Part shown: piece by piece, positions 34,107 to 42,062 of the stretch | Layout: each line of letters opens with the position of its first letter | Numbering within the stretch: position 1 is the stretch's first letter | Virus record (IMG/VR): IMGVR_UViG_3300035698_035362 | Location: 1-57,852 of that record | From: a virus | Reading direction: 5' to 3' (one strand) | Length of the DNA: 57,852 nucleotides | Program-made: the position numbers and the translations under genes | Notes under the pieces: model-generated | Seen by the model: only the letters and a program-made list of their open reading frames with translations | Databases searched by the model: none | Told to the model about the DNA's origin: nothing

Positions 34107-35834
34107 ATGATACAGATAGCACTTAAAAAATCAATAAAAGTAAATGGCGATAAAAGTGGCTTTATTTCATTCCCGTATAGCAATGAATTAGTTGGAATTA
34201 TGAGAGCACAAAGCTCAAGAGCATGGCATCCAGATTTAAAGGAATGGGAAGTGCCAGTAGACAGACTTCCAAAACTAATAAAATCATTAAATAATTTTGC
34301 TATTACATTAATAGGTGATGTAGCCGTGACATCAAAAAAACAAAATAAAGTAGAAATACCAAAAGGATTTGAATTTAAAACTAAACCTTTCGCCCACCAG
34401 ATGGAAGGATTAAAATACGGATTAGAAAATGATAAATTTTTATTGGGTGATGAGATGGGTTTGGGTAAAACAAAACAGGCAATTGATATCGCCCTTTGTA
34501 ACCGTATTAGACACGCTGATACCCATTGTCTTATTATATGTGGAGTAAATGGATTGAAGTGGAATTGGCTTTCAGAAATAGCGTTACACAGCAAAGAAGT
34601 TGGACATATAATAGGTAGTAGAGTAAACAGAAAAGGTAGAGTAGTTGTAGATGGAAGTAAAGCAAAACTAGCCGATTTAGATAATTTACCTGTTAATTTC
34701 TTCCTTGTTACAAATATTGAATCCTTGAGACATAAAGTATGGACAGGGGAATATAAAATGTTTAGAGGAAAGCAACAAAAAATATACGAATTCCCATTTA
34801 CTGCTAAAATACAAGAATTATGTGATTCAGGTGAAATTGGTATGGTAGTTGTAGATGAGATACACAAAGCAAAAAATACCAACTCACTACAAGGTAAAAA
34901 CTTGTTAAACATTAATTGCCGTTCCAAAATAGCAATGACAGGAACGCCACTAATGAATCAGCCATTGGATTTATATATGCCAATGAAGTGGTTAGAATAT
35001 GAGAAGCACAGTTTTTATCAGTTTAAAGGACATTATTGCCAGTTTGGTGGATTTGATAATAAAGAAATTATAGGTTATAAAAACTTAGACCAGTTACAGG
35101 AAGAATTAGATACTGTAATGTTGAGAAGATTAAAAAAAGATGTTCTGGATTTGCCAGAAAAATTAAGAACAACAGAATGGGTTGAAATGGGGAATAAACA
35201 GACCAAAATTTACAATGAGGTACTTAGTTCAATTAGAAATGATATAGATAAAATTAAGTTAGCACCCAACCCACTTGCTAAATTAATTAGGTTGAGACAG
35301 GCAACAGGCCACACCGGTATCTTAAGTTCAGAAATATCAGAGAGTGCTAAAATAGATAGATTAGAAGAGCTTATGGATGAACTTGTAGCAAATAATGAGA
35401 AGGTAATTGTATTTAGTAATTGGGTAAAAACATTAACACCAGCTATTGAGAGACTAAAAAAATATAACCCAGCTGTTATTATAGGTGGATGTAAAGATTT
35501 AAAAGTAGAAGAAGATAAATTTATGGGAAATGGTAGTTGTAAAGTAATAATGGGTACCACAGGGGCAATGGGTACCGGGCTTACATTAACAGCCGCTTCA
35601 ACTGTTATATTTATGGACAGCCCTTGGAATGAAGCATTAAAGGTTCAGGCAGAAGATAGAGCACATAGAATTGGGCAGAAAAATACAGTAAATATTATCA
35701 CTCTTGTTTGTGAAGGAACTATAGATGAAAGAATAGAAGAAATTGTTTATAAAAAAGGAAAATTAGCTTCACTACTTGTGGATAAAATAAGCAAAGAAGA
35801 TAGCGGGCAGGTACTGGATTACTTGCTCAGTTAG
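34107..35834 (+). CDS. SNF2/SWI2-family DNA helicase
   Basis: Start ATG 34107 (575 aa) is chosen because AGAAGGAG lies in front of it and inside the longer ORF that begins at 34089. Residues 1-70 look like a HARP/SMARCAL1-like N-terminal module. Walker A is DEMGLGKT (115-122), the DExH box is VVDEIHKAKN (about 245-255), TGTP and MTGTP follow, and the helicase C-terminal part has the VIMGTTGAMGTGLTL and AEDRAHRIGQ motifs. This family moves on double-stranded DNA and can reverse forks. Phage SNF2 proteins are known; here it opens the replication block. Confidence 0.9.
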   Translation: MIQIALKKSIKVNGDKSGFISFPYSNELVGIMRAQSSRAWHPDLKEWEVPVDRLPKLIKSLNNFAITLIGDVAVTSKKQNKVEIPKGFEFKTKPFAHQMEGLKYGLENDKFLLGDEMGLGKTKQAIDIALCNRIRHADTHCLIICGVNGLKWNWLSEIALHSKEVGHIIGSRVNRKGRVVVDGSKAKLADLDNLPVNFFLVTNIESLRHKVWTGEYKMFRGKQQKIYEFPFTAKIQELCDSGEIGMVVVDEIHKAKNTNSLQGKNLLNINCRSKIAMTGTPLMNQPLDLYMPMKWLEYEKHSFYQFKGHYCQFGGFDNKEIIGYKNLDQLQEELDTVMLRRLKKDVLDLPEKLRTTEWVEMGNKQTKIYNEVLSSIRNDIDKIKLAPNPLAKLIRLRQATGHTGILSSEISESAKIDRLEELMDELVANNEKVIVFSNWVKTLTPAIERLKKYNPAVIIGGCKDLKVEEDKFMGNGSCKVIMGTTGAMGTGLTLTAASTVIFMDSPWNEALKVQAEDRAHRIGQKNTVNIITLVCEGTIDERIEEIVYKKGKLASLLVDKISKEDSGQVLDYLLS

Positions 35835-35846
35835 AAGAAGGATATT

Positions 35847-35981
35847 ATGAAATGTACAATTAACCAAACATTAGACCAAAGGATAGTTGAATTGGTAGTA
35901 ATTAAAGATTTAACTGAAAAGGAATTGGAAAAACTTATAAGGTTAAAAATAGAGAATGAAATTCCAATGAAAGTATCATAA
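35847..35981 (+). CDS. Small hypothetical protein, 44 aa
   Basis: ATG 35847 follows AGAAGG at good spacing, 12 bases after the helicase stop. The product is short, helical and charged (KDLTEKELEKLIRLKIEN) with no recognised domain. The ORF is clean and well placed between two genes, so it is probably real. Confidence 0.55.
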   Translation: MKCTINQTLDQRIVELVVIKDLTEKELEKLIRLKIENEIPMKVS

Positions 35982-36009
35982 AAAAGTATAAATAAGAAAG
36001 GGGAAAACA

Positions 36010-36327
36010 ATGAAAGAAAAAAAGACAATATTGGGTGTTATGGATGTAGCATATGCTTTGAAAGTATCTACACAGACAATCAACAATTGGTACAGATGGA
36101 AAAATGACCCTAACACAGAATTACCCGTTTCTGCACCACCACTTCCGGACTTCGTAAGATTGAGCAACAATAGAAGAAAATGGAAATCAACTGATTTGCC
36201 TGCTTTAAAAAAGTTTGCTAAATGGGTACCAAAAGGAAGAGCTGGTAAAATGGGAAACAGCAATTTCAAGTATTGGGGTGATAGAGGAACAAGGGCTCAG
36301 GAAAACAAGGTCAACGAATCTGAATAA
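36010..36327 (+). CDS. MerR/excisionase-type helix-turn-helix protein
   Basis: The 105 aa product has an N-terminal winged-helix-like HTH of the MerR/Xis kind: MDVAYALKVSTQTINNWYRW (residues about 10-29), then RKWKSTDLPALKKFAKW typical of helix 3 plus wing. The C-terminal half is basic. AAGGGG precedes the ATG. It may regulate transcription or recombination; no attachment site or integrase is visible nearby, so regulation is more likely. The class B promoter box lies at the end of its coding region. Confidence 0.75.
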   Translation: MKEKKTILGVMDVAYALKVSTQTINNWYRWKNDPNTELPVSAPPLPDFVRLSNNRRKWKSTDLPALKKFAKWVPKGRAGKMGNSNFKYWGDRGTRAQENKVNESE

Positions 36328-36340
36328 TATTCTATATTAT
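36311..36340 (+). promoter_or_regulatory. Class B promoter, copy 1
   Basis: TCAACG (36311-36316, in GGTCAACG), 18 bases, TATTAT (36335-36340, in ATTCTATATTATAGAT). Spacing and box match the other class B sites. It overlaps the end of the HTH gene and precedes the 36368 gene. Confidence 0.7.
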
Positions 36341-36367
36341 AGATATAACATTCTTAAGGAGGATGAC

Positions 36368-36751
36368 ATGGCAAGTAAAGACAGACTTATGGAATTGATT
36401 CCAATCTTTGGCGAAAATAAGGTAATAGCAGACCAGTATAAAAAAGCAGTTGACAAAGATAATAAAGAAATCAAAGCCATTATGGAAGAGTTACAGATAA
36501 GCGAGTTTATTGTAGATGAATGGGAAGCTAAAAAGTCTGTACAAAATCGCGAATCGTTCAATGAAAATGATTTATTGAAGATTCTCAAAGACGCTGACAT
36601 TAACGCTGACGGCCTAATTAAACAGCGTGAATATGTAGACATGGATGAATTAGAAAACCGGCTATACAAGGGAGAGCTTAATGCCGCACTATTAGCACCA
36701 GCCCAGCAGCGTAAAAGAGTAGTTGTACTGAAAGTAAAAAAGGTGAAGTAA
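36368..36751 (+). CDS. Hypothetical helical protein, 127 aa
   Basis: ATG 36368 has an AAGGAGG site; a longer in-frame ORF from 36215 would overlap the HTH gene. The N-terminal half is helical (MASKDRLMELIPIFGENK). A DADINADGLIKQREYVD segment recalls an EF-hand loop, but only by chance-level similarity. A basic tail ends with KVKKVK. It overlaps the next start by one base. No family is recognised. Confidence 0.7.
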   Translation: MASKDRLMELIPIFGENKVIADQYKKAVDKDNKEIKAIMEELQISEFIVDEWEAKKSVQNRESFNENDLLKILKDADINADGLIKQREYVDMDELENRLYKGELNAALLAPAQQRKRVVVLKVKKVK

Positions 36752-36954
36752 TGCCAATACCAATTGAAATTAGTGCAAGCTCAAGAGTAAGCACTAAAAT
36801 AGGTGAGTCTTTTTATACAGTAGAGTTCATGGAAAAATGGTCTGTTCAACCGGATGAGAAAATGGAAACGGTTAGAAATGATTTATGGGATACTGTAAAT
36901 GAAGAAGTAGATAAACAAGTGGAAGACATCCTTGACGCTTTCAAAAGCAGATAG
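36751..36954 (+). CDS. Hypothetical protein, 67 aa
   Basis: ATG 36751 overlaps the preceding TAA. The product starts MPIPIEISASSRVSTK with beta strands followed by a helical acidic tail (EEVDKQVEDILDAF), a form often seen in small phage proteins linked to recombination or replication. No specific family is recognised. The stop is just before the long-loop terminator. Confidence 0.65.
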   Translation: MPIPIEISASSRVSTKIGESFYTVEFMEKWSVQPDEKMETVRNDLWDTVNEEVDKQVEDILDAFKSR

Positions 36955-36967
36955 TATGTTTATATAG

Positions 36968-37052
36968 CGGAGAGGGATTTCTTATATACATTGTACCACC
37001 AGTGTATCTCCTTTCAGAGTTTTAAGTTACTACACCCCCTCTCCGTTTTTTA
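36968..37052 (+). terminator. Long-loop terminator-like structure
   Basis: CGGAGAGGG (36968-36976) pairs perfectly with CCCTCTCCG (37037-37045), 9 bases, followed by TTTTTTAT. The 60-base loop contains a smaller hairpin (ATACA/TGTAT). It sits between two replication genes, upstream of the initiator, and may act as a conditional terminator or leader element. Confidence 0.6.
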
Positions 37053-37065
37053 TCTAAGGAGCAAT

Positions 37066-37995
37066 ATGACGACAGACAAAACTGATAATACAGCTTATAA
37101 AACAGACCCTAATTTAAGTGTAGGTGCTAAATGGGTTCTTTTTGTAGCACATAATGAATGTAATCCTAATAAGTTTTCTCGAAAAGAAATTAATGCTTTT
37201 TGTCGCTCATCTCATACTACAATTCAAAAGTATTTTACTGAATTAAAAAATAATAACTATATAACATGGACACAGAATCATGATGGTGATGGGAGAAGAC
37301 AACCTGTATTTTATACTGTTGATGTAAAAACCGAAACCACAAGATGTACGGCAAACAACCCCACAATTCCCCGCAAACAACCACAAGATATACGGCAAAC
37401 AACCTCCATTAAAAACAGAGACCACAAGATAACCGGAAACAACTTAATAAGACCACAAGATAACCGGTCACAACCCATCATAGCATCTATAGCATCTAAG
37501 CATATAAGCAATCCTATATATAAAGAAGCTAAGCAAGAAAATAAAATATTGTCTGATTTGGCAAAAAATTCAAAAGTGAAAAGAAAAAGCAAAAAGGTGG
37601 AAAATATTATAGCAATGAAGAAAATGATTAATGTCTACACAACTAATAATACCATAAAGGAATTATTGAAAGAGTATTTTAATATTAGACAAAAAAAAGG
37701 ATTGACACCAAAACAATGGGAAATGATATTAGCAGACTTGAGAAAGTTTTCTGGAAGCTCAGCAAAAGCAGCAATTAATTATTTAGAAAATAGCATAATG
37801 GGTGGGTACATGACATTAATACCACCATGGGAAAAGAAACCAGGGGCAGTAAAATCATATAGTGGCAAACAACGATTTGAACCGGGTATACAAGAACAGG
37901 ATAATAAACCTGTAGCAGATTTAACACCAGAAGAAAAAATAGAATGGCAAAAAACATTAGACAGAGATGATGATGGAAAATTAATAACATATTAG
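37066..37995 (+). CDS. Replication initiator (DnaD/helix-turn-helix type)
   Basis: The ATG 37066 (309 aa) has AAGGAGC upstream; an ORF start at 36991 would run through the terminator structure. The N-terminal part has a winged-helix HTH (FSRKEINAFCRSSHTTIQKYF, about residues 41-61) and the C-terminal part shows a DnaD-like helical region (YFNIRQKKGLTPKQWEMI) that could load the helicase. Four iterons lie inside the gene, as in lambdoid-type initiators. DnaC-, DnaB- and primase-like genes follow. It probably opens the phage origin. Confidence 0.8.
   Translation: MTTDKTDNTAYKTDPNLSVGAKWVLFVAHNECNPNKFSRKEINAFCRSSHTTIQKYFTELKNNNYITWTQNHDGDGRRQPVFYTVDVKTETTRCTANNPTIPRKQPQDIRQTTSIKNRDHKITGNNLIRPQDNRSQPIIASIASKHISNPIYKEAKQENKILSDLAKNSKVKRKSKKVENIIAMKKMINVYTTNNTIKELLKEYFNIRQKKGLTPKQWEMILADLRKFSGSSAKAAINYLENSIMGGYMTLIPPWEKKPGAVKSYSGKQRFEPGIQEQDNKPVADLTPEEKIEWQKTLDRDDDGKLITY
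37336..37476 (+). repeat. Iteron cluster, probable replication origin
   Basis: Four direct repeats of 23-25 bases with consensus ACCACAAGAT-N3-CGG-N-AACAACC lie at 37336-37360, 37380-37404, 37421-37443 and 37452-37476, spaced 44, 41 and 31 bases start to start. A partial copy (CCGCAAACAACC) precedes copy 2. AT-rich sequence with short ATAGCATCT repeats follows. Location inside the initiator gene supports an origin. Confidence 0.78.
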
Positions 37996-37996
37996 G

Positions 37997-38026
37997 TCAA
38001 CATATTTACAAAAAATTCTATAGTAT
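37997..38026 (+). promoter_or_regulatory. Class B promoter, copy 2
   Basis: TCAACA (37997-38002, in GGTCAACA), 18 bases, TAGTAT (38021-38026, in ATTCTATAGTAT). It starts directly after the initiator stop and faces the 38046 gene. Confidence 0.65.
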
Positions 38027-38045
38027 TGGTGAAAGGGGAAAAATT

Positions 38046-38345
38046 ATGAGAAAAAAGAATATGGAAGCATTATTACCCAGAATATTGGATTTATTGTCTC
38101 ATACTGAATCAAATGCAATATCCGGTAGCGATATAATGGCCTATACTGGGTTAACAAGAAGAGAAGTTACAGACTTAATGGTCAAATTAAGAGAAACTTA
38201 TCCAGTTTGTTCTAAAGTGCATGATGGTGGTGGGTATTGGATAGCAACAACAAATAATGAAATTAGTCGTTATATTGGACAGCTTGACCGCAGAATAAGT
38301 GGCATTAAAAGAACAATGGCATTAATGACCGAACACATTAATTAG
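38046..38345 (+). CDS. Winged-helix DNA-binding protein, 99 aa
   Basis: AAAGGGG precedes the ATG. The product has a winged HTH shape: NAISGSDIMAYTGLTRREVTDLMVKLRE (about residues 20-47), then a wing with GGGYWIATT and a C-terminal helix. It stands between the initiator and the helicase loader and may be a replication accessory or regulator. No exact family is named. Confidence 0.7.
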   Translation: MRKKNMEALLPRILDLLSHTESNAISGSDIMAYTGLTRREVTDLMVKLRETYPVCSKVHDGGGYWIATTNNEISRYIGQLDRRISGIKRTMALMTEHIN

Positions 38346-38356
38346 AAAGGCACCGA

Positions 38357-39046
38357 ATGGTATACGAGTACAAATTTGAAATTGAAAAATGTTGGTACAA
38401 GGACCATTGTAATTTGTTTAACACAGACAAGTGCAGTGGTGCTTGTCCAAGGTATATGGAAATGCACTATTTGATGAATCATGCTAATTTGCCTACAAGT
38501 AAAATGGCGCCTATAAGATTAACACCTACAACTGCGGATACTCCAGCTTATAAAGAACTGAAAGAAATACAGAAGGATATTAATAATTTTGTAACTGGTG
38601 GAGAAAGTTTATATATTTATAGTAGGTATTTTGGAAATGGAAAAACCTCGTGGGGTATAAAATTACTTCATTCATATTTTGATTGTATTTGGTTAGGTAA
38701 CGGTTTTAGATGTCGTGGTATTTTTATATCTGTTCCTGACTTTTTATATCGTATTAAAAATTTCAAAGTAGTAGATGCAGAATTTGAATATATAAAATCA
38801 TTATTGGCAAAAGTGGATTTGGTTATTTGGGATGATGTTGGGGCTACTAATATGTCAGGTTTTGACTATGGTAACTTGTTGTATTTTATAGACCAGCGGG
38901 TGCTGGATAATAAATCAAATGTATATACAGGAAACCTATCACAAAAAGAATTGATTAAAGTTGTAGGGGATAGGTTAACCAGCCGAATTTGGAATAACAG
39001 TATTAGGGTTGAATTTAGAGGAAAAGACAGAAGGGACATTAAATGA
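38357..39046 (+). CDS. DnaC-like helicase loader ATPase
   Basis: The 229 aa protein has an N-terminal cysteine cluster (C12, C18, C26, C30), a possible zinc knuckle, then an AAA+ core: Walker A GNGKTSW (93-99), Walker B DLVIWDDVG (154-162). The core matches DnaC/IstB-type loaders that place the replicative helicase. A GGGTG(N)G-type site (AAAGGC) precedes the ATG. The end overlaps the next gene by 4 bases, and the next gene is the helicase, which supports the role. Confidence 0.82.
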   Translation: MVYEYKFEIEKCWYKDHCNLFNTDKCSGACPRYMEMHYLMNHANLPTSKMAPIRLTPTTADTPAYKELKEIQKDINNFVTGGESLYIYSRYFGNGKTSWGIKLLHSYFDCIWLGNGFRCRGIFISVPDFLYRIKNFKVVDAEFEYIKSLLAKVDLVIWDDVGATNMSGFDYGNLLYFIDQRVLDNKSNVYTGNLSQKELIKVVGDRLTSRIWNNSIRVEFRGKDRRDIK

Positions 39047-40332
39047 TTTCATTACAAGTATTAAACAAAGTCCTTCAAAAGCAGCAAATAAACCTTATCT
39101 CAGATAATGAATTATCACAGGAATATTTTGTGGGGTATGAAGAAGAATATATATTTGTTACTGAGCATTATGAGCAATATAAAAAGGTGCCGGATAAAGA
39201 AACATTCTTAGCAGCATTCCCAGAATTTGAATTGTTTGATGTTACTGAGACAGACAGTTATTTAATAGATAAAATATCAGAAGAGTATATGTATTATAAA
39301 ACGGTTCCAGTAATACAGAAAGCAGCAGATTTATTAAAAACAGATGCACAAGCAGCAGCAGAATATCTTGTAACTGAGATAACAAAATTATCAACAGTTA
39401 GGGGAATATGTGGAACTGATATTATACAAGAAGCAAAAGAACGATTGGATATTTACAAAGCTAAAGTAGCAGGAGATAAAGCATATTATATACCAACAGG
39501 GTTTGATGAATTGGATACAATAATAAATGGGTGGGCAAGGGGGGAAGAGTTTGTTGTTATATTTGCCAGAACTGGACAAGGGAAATCCTGGGTGTTAATA
39601 AAGACATTATCTCATGCTTGGCAAAAGGGTTTTCGTGTTGGGTATATTAGTCCAGAAATGGGGGCAGTAAAAACAGGATATAGATTTGATACACTTATAA
39701 ACAATTTTTCCAATTCTTGTTTGATATGGGGTAACAGAGTTGATGCTTATGATTCTTATATAAAAACATTGGATGGTAGACCAAACCCATTTATTGTAGC
39801 AACACCAGCTGATTTTAATAAACGAATTACAGTTACAAAAATTAAGAACTTTTGTAAAGTAAATAAGGTAGATATATTGGGTATAGACGGTTTAACATAT
39901 TTAACAGATGAACGAAATACAAAAGGCAATACCAAAACAATTACACTCACAAATATTAGTGAAGACCTTATGGAGTTGAGCATGGAATTACAGATACCAA
40001 TACTTGTAGCAGTTCAGTCAAATAGGGGTGGTGTTAAAAGTGATTCAGATGATGGTACACCAGAATTAGAGCATATCAGAGATAGCGATGGTATAGCACA
40101 AAATTCCAGCAAAGTGCTATCATTAAGACAAAAAGGGGCTGGTTTGGAAATGGGAATTAAAAAGCACAGAGATGGCAGTCAGGGTGAAGCATTAAATTAC
40201 TTCTGGGATATTGACCACGGCATTTTTAATTATATTCCTGCCGGTAGTGACGGAGCAAGATATGCTGATAGAACAAAGGCTGAAACAGATATTAATAACA
40301 CATTTAAAGGTGGTGGGGAGGAAGTCTTTTAA
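39043..40332 (+). CDS. dnaB: Replicative DNA helicase (DnaB-like)
   Basis: The 429 aa protein has an N-terminal helical region (about 1-120) and a RecA-like core with Walker A ARTGQGKS (175-182), Walker B DILGIDGLTYL (about 284-292) and the later QSNR/DSDGIAQNS signature of DnaB. It unwinds DNA ahead of the polymerase and receives the primase. It is somewhat shorter than bacterial DnaB, mostly in the N-terminal part. The overlaps with loader and primase fit one replication operon. Confidence 0.88.
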   Translation: MISLQVLNKVLQKQQINLISDNELSQEYFVGYEEEYIFVTEHYEQYKKVPDKETFLAAFPEFELFDVTETDSYLIDKISEEYMYYKTVPVIQKAADLLKTDAQAAAEYLVTEITKLSTVRGICGTDIIQEAKERLDIYKAKVAGDKAYYIPTGFDELDTIINGWARGEEFVVIFARTGQGKSWVLIKTLSHAWQKGFRVGYISPEMGAVKTGYRFDTLINNFSNSCLIWGNRVDAYDSYIKTLDGRPNPFIVATPADFNKRITVTKIKNFCKVNKVDILGIDGLTYLTDERNTKGNTKTITLTNISEDLMELSMELQIPILVAVQSNRGGVKSDSDDGTPELEHIRDSDGIAQNSSKVLSLRQKGAGLEMGIKKHRDGSQGEALNYFWDIDHGIFNYIPAGSDGARYADRTKAETDINNTFKGGGEEVF

Positions 40333-41288
40333 TGTTTTATGTAAGAAATATTCCAATATTAAAATCAGAAATAGAAGTATTACAGGAATTGAAAAGACAG
40401 TTGACAGAAGAAGGCAGACTGTTTTTTGCCAATTTTATAATGGGTACAAAAAATATTCAGTTTAATTGTCCATTTCACAGTGATGGACAAGAACGGAAAC
40501 CATCTTGTGGTATTACTATAGAACATAAAGAAAATAGCACACCAGGGGTTGTACATTGTTTTAGCTGTGGTGCCGTTTCAACACTAACAGAAATGGTGAG
40601 TTATTGTTTTGGTTATGAGGATGGTGGAGACTTTGGAACTAAATGGTTATCCAAAACATTTGTTCAAGTTGGAGTGGAAGAGAGACAAGACATTAGATTG
40701 GATGTTCAGCGTGTATCAGCCCCTCAGAGACGTGTTTTTATTACAGACATGGAGTTAGATACATACCGGTACACCCATCCGTATATGTACAAGCGTAGGC
40801 TTACCGAGGAAATAATAGAAAAGTTTGATATTGGTTATGATTATAAAACAGATTGTATTACTTTCCCAGTAAAAGACGGAGATGGTAACACATTGTTTAT
40901 TATGAGAAGAAATGTTAAAACCAAATTTATAAATTACCCACCAGATGTTGTGAAACCTGTTTATGGTGTATCAGATTTATTAGACCTCAGTAGTAGCATA
41001 ATTGTATGTGAATCAGCTATAAACGCATTAACCTGTTATGTGTATGGAAAACAAGCAGTAGCTTTATTAGGATTAGGTACAAAGACACAATATAAACAAC
41101 TTGAGAAACTGTCTACAAGACATTTTATAGCAGCATTTGACGGAGATGAACCGGGTAGGTCAGCACGAGAAAGATTCATGAAATATTTTGAAGGAAAAAA
41201 GCTTGTAACTTTTTATGATTTACCAGAAGGACAAGACATAAATGACCTAACAGAGGATGAATTTAAAAAACTGGTTGAATATTTTTAG
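40332..41288 (+). CDS. dnaG: DNA primase (DnaG-like)
   Basis: The 318 aa primase has a CHC-type zinc finger (C46, H49, C76, C79: NCPFHSDG and HCFSCGAV) and a TOPRIM core (IIVCESAINALTC, AAFDGDEPGRSA with the acidic DGD). It lacks the C-terminal helicase-binding domain of full-length DnaG. It makes RNA primers. Start codon overlaps the helicase stop (TAATG). Confidence 0.9.
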   Translation: MFYVRNIPILKSEIEVLQELKRQLTEEGRLFFANFIMGTKNIQFNCPFHSDGQERKPSCGITIEHKENSTPGVVHCFSCGAVSTLTEMVSYCFGYEDGGDFGTKWLSKTFVQVGVEERQDIRLDVQRVSAPQRRVFITDMELDTYRYTHPYMYKRRLTEEIIEKFDIGYDYKTDCITFPVKDGDGNTLFIMRRNVKTKFINYPPDVVKPVYGVSDLLDLSSSIIVCESAINALTCYVYGKQAVALLGLGTKTQYKQLEKLSTRHFIAAFDGDEPGRSARERFMKYFEGKKLVTFYDLPEGQDINDLTEDEFKKLVEYF

Positions 41289-41339
41289 AAAAGAGTTTAT
41301 ACTTGAAATATAAAATATAATATTAGAAAGTGGTGTAGT

Positions 41340-41939
41340 ATGCAACAGACTTTGAAAATGTTAAAGGCAGTGGTATTGCCGGAACACAAGACAATGGAAG
41401 AATCACAATTACTGGAAGAGTACAAACAAACAAAAAACCCATCAATATTGGCAGTATACTTTTTGAAGTATTATACGCTAACCAATTATTTAGCAGATAA
41501 GTTTTATTGTTTACCCGAATCAGATGTATCAAGTAATTCATTGGAAATTTTAGACATATCAATGCTTACATTTGATAAAAAAAAGAACACAAAATTTTCG
41601 TCTTATTATTCAGTTTTATTAACTCGTAGGTTCCGAACAATAACCCAGAAAATGCAAATACAAGTAAATTATAAAAAGGTGCGGAAACAGACAGTATGTT
41701 TTGAAACTATAGCTCCTAATTCAGAAAAATTATTATATGAGTTTGAAGATGATTCGATATTTAGACAAGACATACTTTCAAACAGTAGTTTGACTGATAG
41801 AGAATTAAATTATTGTAAACTGGCAATGGATGGAAATGTAACTGTTCGGGATATGGCATCAATGTTACAGTTACACCCCACAAGAATTTATAAGGTGAGA
41901 AAATCAATACAATTAAAATTAGGTCTACAGATTCCTTAA
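41340..41939 (+). CDS. Sigma-70-like factor (phage sigma)
   Basis: The 199 aa protein resembles sigma factors. A region-2-like segment (YFLKYYTLTNYLADKF, and KFSSYYSVLLTRRFRT) is followed by a C-terminal region-4-like HTH: SSLTDRELNYCKLAMDGN then VRDMASMLQLHPTRIYKVRKS. This split (helical region 2, HTH region 4) with little region 3 is typical of short sigma or sigma-like regulators of phages. It would direct RNA polymerase to alternative promoters. A class B promoter overlaps its end, and five more lie around it. A TATAAT is present at 41316-41321 upstream, with no clear -35. Confidence 0.72.
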   Translation: MQQTLKMLKAVVLPEHKTMEESQLLEEYKQTKNPSILAVYFLKYYTLTNYLADKFYCLPESDVSSNSLEILDISMLTFDKKKNTKFSSYYSVLLTRRFRTITQKMQIQVNYKKVRKQTVCFETIAPNSEKLLYEFEDDSIFRQDILSNSSLTDRELNYCKLAMDGNVTVRDMASMLQLHPTRIYKVRKSIQLKLGLQIP

Positions 41940-41953
41940 ATATTCTATATTAT
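41924..41953 (+). promoter_or_regulatory. Class B promoter, copy 3
   Basis: TCTACA (41924-41929, in GGTCTACAG), 18 bases, TATTAT (41948-41953, in ATTCTATATTAT). It overlaps the sigma-like gene stop and precedes SSB and DNA polymerase. Confidence 0.72.
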
Positions 41954-41969
41954 TGGTGTGGAGGATAAA

Positions 41970-42062
41970 ATGAGAGGTAAAAAGAAAATGAAGTTACTGT
42001 TCCAAAAAATCTCTATTTGGTTTTTCCGAAAGAGTTTTAATTTAAAAGGAGGAAAGAAATAA
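41970..42062 (+). CDS. Basic mini-protein, 30 aa
   Basis: ATG 41970 follows a GTGGAGG site. The product is very basic and short (MRGKKKMKLLFQKISIWF...), with a central hydrophobic stretch. Its stop overlaps the SSB start by one base. It could be a real mini-protein or a translational leader for SSB; the sequence alone does not decide. Confidence 0.45.
   Translation: MRGKKKMKLLFQKISIWFFRKSFNLKGGKK

Noticed and set aside
34064-34927. Long minus-strand ORF opposite the helicase gene
   Set aside because: It lies wholly opposite the SNF2 helicase with clear motifs, has no ribosome binding site and no recognised domain; it is a shadow.
36575-36660. EF-hand calcium site in the 36368 protein
   Set aside because: The Asp/Asn pattern is suggestive, but position 12 and the flanking helices do not fit well, and a single loop is weak evidence.
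37336-37476. CRISPR array at the short repeats
   Set aside because: Only four repeats with unequal spacing of 6-20 bases between units, inside a coding gene and without spacers of constant length; iterons fit better.
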